A DNA stretch of 64,000 bases, from NCBI GenBank assembly GCA_030762175.1, contig CM060830.1, positions 52,378,501-52,442,500 on the forward strand, given 5' to 3'. Position numbers and translations under genes: made by a program. This DNA comes from Metallyticus violacea. Taxonomy: Eukaryota; Arthropoda; Insecta; Mantodea; Metallyticidae. Shown here piece by piece: positions 55,229 through 64,000 of the stretch (its first letter is position 1; each line of letters opens with the position of its first letter). The notes beneath the pieces are model-generated. The model saw only the letters and a program-made list of their open reading frames with translations. It was not told the origin of the DNA and ran no database searches.

Positions 55229-57768
55229 CAAGAGTATCATAAAAGAATAAATATGAAAACTTAAGCGTTGTTTAATAAGAAATAGCCTGTGCTCTAAACG
55301 ATATTAGTAAATGTATTCTTAGGAATGCTTTCAATGAAATCTAATATCTAGTATTTTAGTTTCTGAGACATTTTCTTAGAGGTAATTCCACAACCGGTAG
55401 TTAATCGCGTTCATATCTGGTGACCTAGGAGAACAATTGTTCGGAAAATATTTACAAATTGCATGATTACCAAATGCGCTACTTAATAATGTTATTTACG
55501 GTATTTTATATCTGAGATGGAGCGCCATCTTGCATTAAAACATTCTTGTGTCATGATTTTGTAAATAGTTTTTACAGTGTCTTGCAACATTCGAAAATAT
55601 TTCTGCCTGTTTAATATTACAGTTTTTTTTTCTTTTTGTATAATTGTAATATTCGATTTAAAAATTCCATCAGACAGTAAATTTGACATCGTGTGATTCT
55701 TGCTGAACAAGTGCGAGTGTTAACACCCGTAATTTAATTCGAAATGTGTCTCATTTCTATATAAGATTTTGTGTGGTTTTGTCAAAGTTGTTCTGAATTT
55801 CTGCTAATATTTGCAAAGAGAAAATGAAGTGAATCATACTTTTTGAGTTCAAAAGGCATTACTTTATAGGGATAGAACTGAAGCTATCTTCTCAGAATCC
55901 GCCAATCTAGAACTGAATTTACCTTGTTTTCTACTAATTTTGCTCTACCCGAATGCCTTTAATCGGTAATTGCAGTAGTTTCCTCAAAGGTGTTCGCCAG
56001 CGTACGAAATGATTTTTGAGGGCGGGGTTCGTTTCTCAATCTATGCAATGCTCAAAAGCTTCTCAGTGCATTAGGATATTATCTGTTGCATTCGTAATCG
56101 CACAATACGAATTCTAAAGGCAAGCCCATTCTAAAATTATTGTTCAAAAATTGCTCTCAGTATTCTAAGCCACAATTATTATATACAATCGTGACATAGC
56201 TATAAAAACAATGAAAGTTAAGCAAATGCATATACAGAAATATTTCCTCTAAACCATTATCGTATGTATATGGAATGAAACTGTAAATATGTACAGAAGA
56301 TACTATTTCAATTTGGGAATTTTTTAGAATAAGCCTATATATGGACTCCAACAAAAGTGTTAATGTTGAAAGATTTGATTGTGACAGACAGAATATCTAA
56401 GAATGAAATATTTTGCAATCGAAACTTGAGAAATGTTAAATTTCAATACCAGTGAGCATAACTTCTGAGTATAAACTATTCTTAGATTTACTTTGCCCCA
56501 ATATTTGTTTATTTTATCCCTGATTTACTATTTCCAGTTAATAACCTATGATATGCAAAATTAGAAAGTCATAAACACTACAAAATGCTAAATTTTAAGA
56601 TTATTAATGCTAGAAAAAACAAACTCTAGTTACCGAGCATTTCCATTCTCAAATGAAAAAACGCTCAACTAGGTAACTTGATCTGTCGGGAACTGCTGGG
56701 AGAGAGTTAGCAGTGCAAATCATCACGTCATTGCAGTGGTATAACCAGAGGCAAGATTCTCTCCTCCGCTATTCAGACAGAAGAACGATGCAGAAATGAA
56801 ACAAACGCGCAGAGACTAGGTAAAAACGAAAGAGCGGAGAGTTACGCAATTTGATTAACGTGCTTTAATAAGACTATACTGACATGGTAACACGTTGCTA
56901 TGATGATACGGCATTTTTTGAAACAAATAGCTTAAAACTTGCAAAGAATTCCATTCATGTTTCCGAAGGTTACTTTCCTACAAGTTACAGAATTTTCACA
57001 ACCTGTGCACCTGGACCATAACTGAAACCGAATCTCAGGTTAGGATGTGTTGCCGCATAGTTAAACTGTGTAGGTTTGATATTCTATAATGTAAATAGAA
57101 ATTTATCGAGTGTTATTATTTAACGCAAAAGACTAATATTATACTACTGTTTTTGACATGAAAAAAACACCGCTTGTACGTAAAAAAATTCATAAGAGGA
57201 CCGAACTGTAAAAAATGCCAAAAGTGACCAAAAATAGGGGGTTTTCAGGTTCATATAGTGAAACTATTTTGCTGTGCTTGCACTTTAAATATCTTTCACG
57301 TAACTGTTCATATATCCCTTCGCAATGATAAAAGATTATCTCTTATAATTTAAAAGTCGTTTTACTAAAAATTGCTTTTTCTTGCACATATGAAAATTCA
57401 AATTGCTCCTTACGGTGCTAAATTTCACCATTTAACTTCAATTTTTAACAGAGGCCTTAGAGACATGGACAAATCAAAGTGCGTTCGAGAAAATGTTAGT
57501 ATGTGTATTTACTCATATAATATTCAATTTAGAGAAAGCTGTACAAAATTGGAATATTGCTTTGTTTTCGACTGCTACTATCAAGGTACCTAGGAAAAGG
57601 CTTATAAAATACCACACACTGTAAAACCACATCAAGGTCTTAAAGAGTCTTTTGGGATGTAAATATACAAAATGTGTTGTTGTTTTTTTAAACAAACTGC
57701 ATTTCCACTGGTTTGAAAAGCAGAGTACAAATATGGAATACTGTTGAAATGTTAGTTTAGCTAAAACT
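55229..57768. other. No recognisable feature
   Basis: Unique-looking AT-rich sequence. A GC-richer patch at 56685-56850 contains a weak exon-like WYNQRQDSLLRYSDRRTMQK reading ended by a stop. No element boundaries seen. Confidence 0.35.
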
Positions 57769-59017
57769 ACTAGGGTAAATCCATAAGTTTCCGACTTAAC
57801 TATTTTCTAGTATGATAAAGACAAACTATATTCCACTTTTCAATATAGTTATCCTTTATTGCGATATCAATACACGTCTCACTTCTTTGAATTAACATTT
57901 CATCCCCCCCCCCCAATAGTCAGAAATCTTGTTTGCAAAATGGGCATAAACCGTATCCATAACTTCTTCGTCACACTTAAATTTCCTTCCTCGAAGGTCC
58001 TTCTTCAGTTTTGAGAAGAGGAAATAGTCACTGGGAGCTAGATCTGGGCTGTAGAGTGGATGGTGGATCTCCTTGAAGCCACATTTCTTCACAGCTTTCT
58101 TTGCAACAAGAGCCGTGTGCACAGGTGCGTTGTGGTGAAGAAGGCGCACACCACCACTCAGCTTTTCTGGCCTTTTCTCTTTGATGGAAGCACGTAGCCT
58201 GTGCAGTAGGACAGCATAGTACTCCCCATTTACTATGGTGTTCCTCTCTTTGAAGTCAATGAAGAATATTCCTTCACAGTACCAAAAGTTTGTGGCCATG
58301 ATCTTCTTGACCTGAGACTGAATGACCTTGACCTTTAGAGGCGAAGCTTCGCCAAGTTTACACACTCCATTGATCCTCTTTTGGGCAAGGGATGATAGTA
58401 GAGGACGTAAGTTTCATCTCCTGGTTGGCAGAACTTCTCTCTCGTTGCCACGGCAGAGCTCCAAAAATGCCTGACAACAGATGACTCGTTGCTGCTTTTG
58501 GTACCCATCTTGCACTAATCTTATTCATGTTTAAATGTTCATGCATAATTGTTTTAGAAAGGCCCAACCTTGCTGCTATTTCTGTTACTTTGAGCCGTAG
58601 GTCTTTCATAATTTATTCTTCTACAAGATCGATGTGAAAGGAGAACCTCCAAGGGCCGATCTGCACGCTATTCGTCTTCAAAGCTTTCTTGACCATTCGA
58701 AAAAGTTTGACCCATTCTTTTACGGTAGAATATGAGGGGGATGCTTCCCCATATACACCACCCAATCGCTGTTTAATTTCGTTTGGAGTAAGCCCTTTTG
58801 TGAAGAACTTAATAACAGCTTGATACTCCATTTTGAACATGTCACAATCTTCTACACGTAGCCTTCTTTATGCATCTGTATCTCAACAACTGAACACAAC
58901 AGGGCGGAAGTTACAGCTGCAATTATTTAATTAACAGATAAGATATGCCGTTTAATGGTTTTGTGAGCGCGATAACCCTTATCGGCGAGGCCGGAAACTT
59001 GTGAACCTACCCTCGTA
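57769..59017 (-). mobile_element. mariner H, full length with both terminal repeats
   Basis: Termini tagggtaaatccataagttt (from 57771) and the inverse of ggaaacttgtgaacctaccc (to 59017) are matching inverted repeats of about 28 bp. The length of 1.25 kb is standard for mariner. The right end carries cctcgta, with TA at the boundary. The transposase inside is described separately. Confidence 0.88.
57892..58840 (-). pseudogene. mariner H transposase with a substituted catalytic residue
   Basis: N-terminus (58840-58613): MEYQAVIKFFTKGLTPNEIK, YGEASPSYSTVKEWVKLFRM. Middle (58609-58358): LRLKVTEIAARLGLSKTIMH, EHLNMNKISARWVPK, then in another frame GDETYVLYYHPLPK, the first aspartate block. C-terminus (58365-57892), one open frame: FFIDFKERNTIVNGEYYAVL, LHRLRASIKEKRP, LLHHNAPVHTALVAKKAVKK, YSPDLAPSDYFLFSKLKKDL. 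In LLHDNAP the catalytic aspartate has become histidine (LLHHNAP). The third aspartate follows at the normal 34-residue spacing. A C-run at 57905-57913 lies near the C-terminal end. Frameshifts separate the three frames. Confidence 0.88.
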
Positions 59018-60467
59018 TTTAATTAAATGATGATGTGAATCTAACAAAATGGGAGAGAAAAATTAATATTGCAACAAAATGTCATAAAGTAAAAGCGAGA
59101 ATGTTTATTTTTTTCTAAAAATATTTTATTCACATAAAAATTATGGAATAGTTTGTCTTTCTTTTATGCATGGAACACACATAAATCTGAAATCTGTACC
59201 GCAAGAAAAATTTTTATTTGAGGGCGCATAAAAATTATAAAATATTTTTTTTTCTGAGGATATGTCTGTAATTGCATGGACTATTTTTATTAAAAGCCAT
59301 TAATGCATGGTATAAAATTAAAGAGAATTGGTTAAGAAATGTAGACGTTTTGGTTGACCCCCTTAAGGAGGATAAAGAGGCGTTAAAATTGTCACTAACT
59401 TAATTTTTTCACGTCTTTCTTTCTTTTCATTATTACTAAATGTCATTGCTTATAATGCTGAAATAATATTAAATTTGATTTTTTTTCCACTAGCCATTAC
59501 GGTTTGTAATGACAGCCAGATATGAACAATTCGAGGTCACGGTTGGGATTCGAACCACGACTTACTATTATTGCTATCTAAAGCTTAATACACAACTTCT
59601 GTGAAAAAAAAAATTCTCTAAATTACGCTAATAGTGTGATTAACTATGAAGCCTGTCCCAAGGTTTCGAAGTGGATCTTAGGGATAAAATATATGTAACG
59701 AAATAACCGTACAGATATCCAGGGTATACACTCAGAAAGGGCGGTGGGACTTTGGTTGTGGTCGGGCGGGGGTAGATAACTGAAGATCCGTGGTTTGATT
59801 TCCTTTTAGCCTCTGATTCCGATGACATAAATATTTTCATTATGACATTTCTTTTAATTGATAATCAAGGAATTAATAATTAACGGAGGTGGGTTCGAAG
59901 AATTGAAAATAACATTCTTTCAATTTGCTGCACTTTCTAAATAAATACATATTATTGTTTTGGTCATAGTATTGCTCTTTCGTTTTATTTATTTATTTTT
60001 ATTGAAGCCATACATTCATATTCAAACATTTAAGTTTTAGAATAGAGACAAAAGGTGTCATATTATATTTCAATGAGCTTTTAAATAACATTTACCACAA
60101 AATTGGTCCGGTATTTCTACTGGACACGATACGTTAATAAATTTGAGCATGGACATGCTAAATTATATATTTTTGTTAGTTAATGAAAACTAAAAGGAAA
60201 GTTCTCTATGACTGCCATAAATAATAAAAGGGAATTAATTCAGCTCAACCTGCAAGAGTATCACGCCAGTTATCGCCATAATATTCTTTTCAACAACATA
60301 TTAGACACTTGGCTCGTTCCGGTCTCAAACACTTGCTGTGAAGATCTTCATTTCGATCGGCCTAGGCTGTGTTTTCCACTTACGATTATTTAAATTGAAA
60401 AAATATTAAATTCGTTAATTGTATGTCTGCCCTACTTTGTAGCCTGCCATCGCCGTCTAATCAAATT
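59018..60467. other. AT-rich, with one tRNA-like B-box
   Basis: A gtggttcgaatcccaacc phrase on the minus strand (about 59547-59564) looks like the B-box of a decayed tRNA-derived repeat. No A-box or body shared with SINE-A, B or C was found. Nothing else is recognised. Confidence 0.35.
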
Positions 60468-60672
60468 GGATGGATTTTTTCGGGCATAAAAATCCTAAGT
60501 ATGGCTTCTTTCAGAACGGAGGTAAAGCCGTTGGTCCCGTGTCATAGATTTACGGCATGTAAAATAACCTCAAGCCTGAAAAAACGAGGCGTCTGGGCAA
60601 AATTTATCGGCCGTTTCATGCCCTGAATTGAATGGGACGCTGATGACTGATATATTAAACATGTAAATAAAC
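60468..60672 (+). repeat. SINE-A copy 11, 5'-truncated
   Basis: Begins at ggatggattttttcgggc just after the head and runs through the body to gggacgctgatgactgata and an aataaacc tail. Confidence 0.88.
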
Positions 60673-60691
60673 CATATTAACAACAATCACC

Positions 60692-60890
60692 CTTAAACCG
60701 CAACCGTGGTCGAGATGAGCGAGAGGTCTGGGGTTCAATTCCTGCCAGGGTCGTTATCCCTGACTGATTTTTTCCCCCAGGGTTTTCTCCGTCCTCATAA
60801 ATGGCAAATGCCGGGGAGTATCCTAAACTTAGGCCTTACAAATTCCTTTCCCAAATTATCATTTCATCTCTAGCATTCAGTAATATCTAG
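60692..60890 (+). repeat. SINE-B copy 6, 3'-incomplete
   Basis: The head is gcaaccgtggtcgagatgag and ggtctggggttcaattcc. The body follows to gtatcctaaacttaggcctt and tatcatttcatctc, after which similarity stops. It lies 20 bases after SINE-A copy 11. Confidence 0.87.
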
Positions 60891-61061
60891 ATATTTAAGT
60901 AAATATTTTAAAATACATTAATTTTGTACATATAGATACGTCATGTTAAATTTTGATGCAAATCTGAAGTCTATCAAAGTCATTGTATGTTTTTTCTACG
61001 ATCGTGATTCTTGCCAACAGCAGAGCAAAGGTTGCTTCCTGTACCTTTTCATTGATAAGGA

Positions 61062-61252
61062 CATGTAATCAGCTTGCCGACACCCCGCAGCACCCTAGAT
61101 CGAAGAACGCCACCTCCCCATCAGGCAGGTTCCCATTTATCTTCACAAGGCTGTTTTAGACCTCCCGAACTTAGATAAATTCCTAAGCAGGTACCGGAAA
61201 TCGAACCCGGGCCTACCGGCCAGCAGTCAGCAACACTATCCACTAGACCAAG
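61062..61252 (-). repeat. SINE-C copy 3, reference copy with tRNA-like head
   Basis: The minus strand begins cttggtctagtggatagtgt (A-box side), then gctgactgctggccggtagg and gcccgggttcgatttccgg (B-box). The body is tacctgcttaggaatttatc, gggaggtctaaaacagcctt, gggaacctgcctgatgggga. Confidence 0.82.
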
Positions 61253-62159
61253 AACTTTTCATTAAAAGCAGCAAGTTTAATGAACACATGTTTTGTGGTT
61301 TATCATTTCAGAAAAGGCTTCAGTGATTCTAGGCAGAATAATGGGTTAATACGACGTTATCAGTAAACTTGTATACGCGTAAATATGCAAACTTTACGAA
61401 AAGTCTGTTGATGCAACAAACAGCATCCTATCCTCTTTCTAGGGCGTAGCGACGACATTGTTACCTTTGTTTGCTGCTGGCGGAAGTTAGGAAATCATAT
61501 TCTATGAAGCAGAAATGATGCTTCTGGCTGAAATAACGTTGCATTGAGAAATGGTAATTATCTTTCGTACGGAAAATCTTGATATTATAAAACCAGCTAT
61601 TCGAAGAAAACAAATGTAGTTGCAGTATATGGAAAATGGAAAATAACGTAAACAGTGGAATTAATGCTCTGAAACCTTAGAAAGAATAACTCTTAAAAAA
61701 TAGAAATAACTATCTATTAAAATATTGTTTTAAAATAGGATATGCAGAAAAAAACTTAGAAATTTTACTTAGGATAAAGAACAGTTTCTAAGTTATGTAA
61801 TCAATTCCCGAATCATATATAAGTATGTTGAAACAGCTTCATACGGCAGTGAAGATAAGATTGTTTCCTGTTCGCATTCCTCCGGTGAACCCTGTTTGAT
61901 CAGCGCTTGACTCTAACCTATCTAATCAATACGACACCTCTCGCTTTCCCTCCGCAGGTGCTTTTAAGGCCATTCGGAGCTAGTCTCGACGTATTTGCCT
62001 TTAAGGCTTCCTAATTATATTCAACTCCAGTGTCGTCCACTGCCCAAACTGGTCTGGATATGACGTAGCAAGGTTGTTTTGACGACTAAGGAGGTACTTT
62101 CCCCATATTTCTTAATACACTCCTCTTTTTGATCTACAGCAGTAGTACATACTATCCCA
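61253..62159. other. No recognisable feature
   Basis: Mostly AT-rich. 61900-62060 is CT-richer and contains an acceptor-like ctttccctccgcag (AG at about 61958) with no convincing exon after it. Confidence 0.35.
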
Positions 62160-63130
62160 AACCAAGGCTATTTGGAAAAATAAAGAACATATGTATGTTT
62201 TGAAAAAAAAATAGTTTTATTCTCAACATAATCTCCTTTAAAATATGCGTAGTTACTTCAGTAACTTTCAACTTTGAATATCCCATCCATAAAATGCGAT
62301 TTCTTCATCTCTGCAAATACGCAATGGTTTCGGTGACAATCTCTTTATTTGATGCGAATTTCTTTCCTTCTGGCCATTGGACAACAGAAAGTAGTCCAGT
62401 GAGTCAAATCCGGAGAGTAGGAAGGATGGAAAAGAAGTTAATCATTTTGAGATTTCAATCACAGACTTGTGCGCTGGCGCGTTATCATGATAGAACAGGA
62501 AATTTTCCTTCCCAAACGAGGACTATTCTTATTGATTACATCGTTTAATTACCTCAGTAGCATAGCGCAATATTCACCAGTTATGGTTTTGTCCATTTCC
62601 ATAAAGCAAATTAAAAATTGCACCATGGCAATCCCAAAATTTAGTCGCCATCACCTTTCCTTCTGCGAGATTTGTTTTAGCATTCTTCGAACAGCTTTCT
62701 CCTGTTGTAACACACTGTTTCGAATGCTCTTTCTTTCCCAGCGTGTAGTTGTGGATCTACGTTTCGTTCATGTTACATATGACATCTCTGAAATTCACTC
62801 GGATTCCGCTCCAAATTCTGCATGGAAATGATAACTTGTGCTCCTTTCTGGTCAATCGTTAGCAAACGCGGCATTTGCCTCCGATAGCTTTTCCATTTGC
62901 AAATGGTTGAGCAAAATGTTGTGCTCCCGATCTCAAGGAATGCTTACAGCTTCAGCAATCTATCTCACATTCAGTCTCCGATCGTTCAGCACCACGTTAC
63001 GGAAATTTTCAACCATTTCGGGGGTCGTGACCTCGACAAAGCATCGCTTGTGCTCGTTTGGACATATCTGAACTCATCAAACCATTTATATTCCATTCTA
63101 AGCGAAAGTGCAGATTCGTTGTAATGTTTG
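62160..63130 (-). pseudogene. mariner I transposase relic, nearly full length
   Basis: Minus strand in order: NFRNVVLNDRRLNVR-like second helix-turn-helix (about 62990), LLNHLQMEKLSEANAAF, a CNMNETxIHNYT first-aspartate region with GKKEHSKQCVTTGES, EGKVMATKFWDCHGAIFNLL YGNG, FGKENFLFYHDNAPAHKSV (second aspartate present), then FDSLDYFLLSN (third present) and a C-terminal DEEIAFYG...LK-like end followed by the usual NYFFFKTY tail. Stops and frameshifts are numerous. Terminal repeats were not resolved. Confidence 0.78.
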
Positions 63131-64000
63131 TATCTAACTTTGGTTTATTTTTTGCTGACCTTGTCCCTGTGTAATGTTTTGTTAACATACGCAATTTGTG
63201 TGTCTCCATTTTGAACGCTTGTTTATAAATTTAAGCAAGAAAATGGATCTTAAACACAGACTAAGCTTCCTACTGTTTATGACCGTGTACATTATCCGTC
63301 AACAATCAACACGTTGTCAGAGAAACGCTGAAAGCAATCCAGTGCTACCACCTTTTCAAATAGCCTTCGTAATTATTACTATCAACTTTTATAAGTTACA
63401 TCAAAACTATAGATTGGAGATCTGTAGGAACTAACTAGGCTACCATTTGCATCCCTACAGAGACTAACTCCATTCAGCACACGTTTTATAACCTTCTCCA
63501 GTTTCAGTCAGAAGGTTGGCCAATTTTGTGACCCGCTCTCTAATAACCTTCTTTGCGAGTTAGAATTTTAAACTTTGTGTCTTGATTCATAGTCGACTTA
63601 ATAGTAGGGAATATTTCATTACGTTATAGAAATTCAAGAGAAACAGAAAGTTTTATGTTTTATCAACATTTTACATCACGTATCATTTTTCGAAACAGAT
63701 TGCTGGTACAAAATTCATACAAGTTTCTCTTTTGACCTGTGCTTCGTCAAAATTCCAAAATAGCTTTAGTGCTATAAACATCTCTAAAATCTCAGACTTA
63801 TAATATAGCAGTATACAGCATTAAACAACTGCTAACTGAGTTATCGTGTCATGTAACTTAGTCCACAGGGGGATATTCACCTTTGCCAAATGCTTAAGAC
63901 AACATACTTTGATTGCAAAGTTCCTGAGAAGAAGGTTATTTATTTTTTTTTTATTTATTTTTTTTTTTTTTTTGTTATAATGAAGTTTTCTCATACACAA
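63131..64000. other. No recognisable feature
   Basis: AT-rich, ending in a T-rich low-complexity tract (about 63940-63974). Short frames near 63200-63430 have no family resemblance. Confidence 0.4.

Noticed and set aside
56685..56850. Exon-like segment with WYNQRQDSLLRYSD reading
   Set aside because: Stopped after about 21 codons, with no good acceptor and no phase-compatible donor.
59547..59564. tRNA gene on the minus strand
   Set aside because: Only a B-box-like phrase; no A-box or acceptor stem found.
61945..62010. Exon after a ctttccctccgcag acceptor
   Set aside because: No sustained frame or donor follows.

Overview
This window looks like AT-rich nuclear DNA from an insect: a long stretch of intronic or intergenic sequence almost entirely built from decayed transposable elements. 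There is no operon structure, no bacterial-type gene density, and no intact transposase. The transposase remnants (mariner, Tc1, hAT, DUF4817/DDE types) and the tRNA-derived SINEs are of kinds common in arthropods. A hemimetabolous insect of the cockroach/termite/orthopteroid sort is a guess from repeat style only.

Host-gene signal is sparse and all on the + strand. The best is a short coding exon at 1041-1132, which reads as the start of a Rab-binding domain of the synaptotagmin-like (Slp/bitesize) type and ends in a perfect GTAAGT donor. Two further exon-like segments, 7934-8012 and 50698-50907, have good acceptors and compatible reading phases, so the window may be the large introns of one gene. 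That link is inference.

The rest is mobile DNA. SINE-A (tRNA head, 3' stem-loop, ATTT/ATC tail) has 11 copies, several 5'-truncated, six with clear target-site duplications. SINE-B (Ser/Leu-tRNA-like head) has six copies and SINE-C three. LINE relics of one reverse-transcriptase family lie at 1.85-3.27, 22.99-23.76 and 44.96-45.43 kb, with a probable 3' piece at 14.4-15.0 kb. Tc1/mariner superfamily elements, at least ten distinguishable lineages, lie at 6.9, 11.7, 12.4, 14.2, 18.75, 20.3, 22.8, 24.9, 26.2, 30.7, 30.9, 34.3, 37.3, 38.5, 40.5, 42.9, 47.7, 48.8, 54.7, 57.8 and 62.2 kb. A hAT transposase piece is at 36.8 kb and a possible Harbinger-type element with a Myb/SANT-like ORF at 13.3-14.1 kb.

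The layering gives a relative chronology. An old mariner B copy at 14.2-15.9 kb was split by a LINE fragment and a SINE-B. A second mariner B copy at 30.7-33.0 kb was split by a younger mariner F with 39-bp terminal inverted repeats and the most intact catalytic domain in the window. A DUF4817-type element at 24.9-26.2 kb carries a SINE-B, and a related element at 20.3-21.1 kb has a SINE-A inserted exactly across its terminal repeat. Two mariner C copies (18.75 and 34.3 kb) both hold a trinucleotide microsatellite at the same place in their 5' untranslated region.
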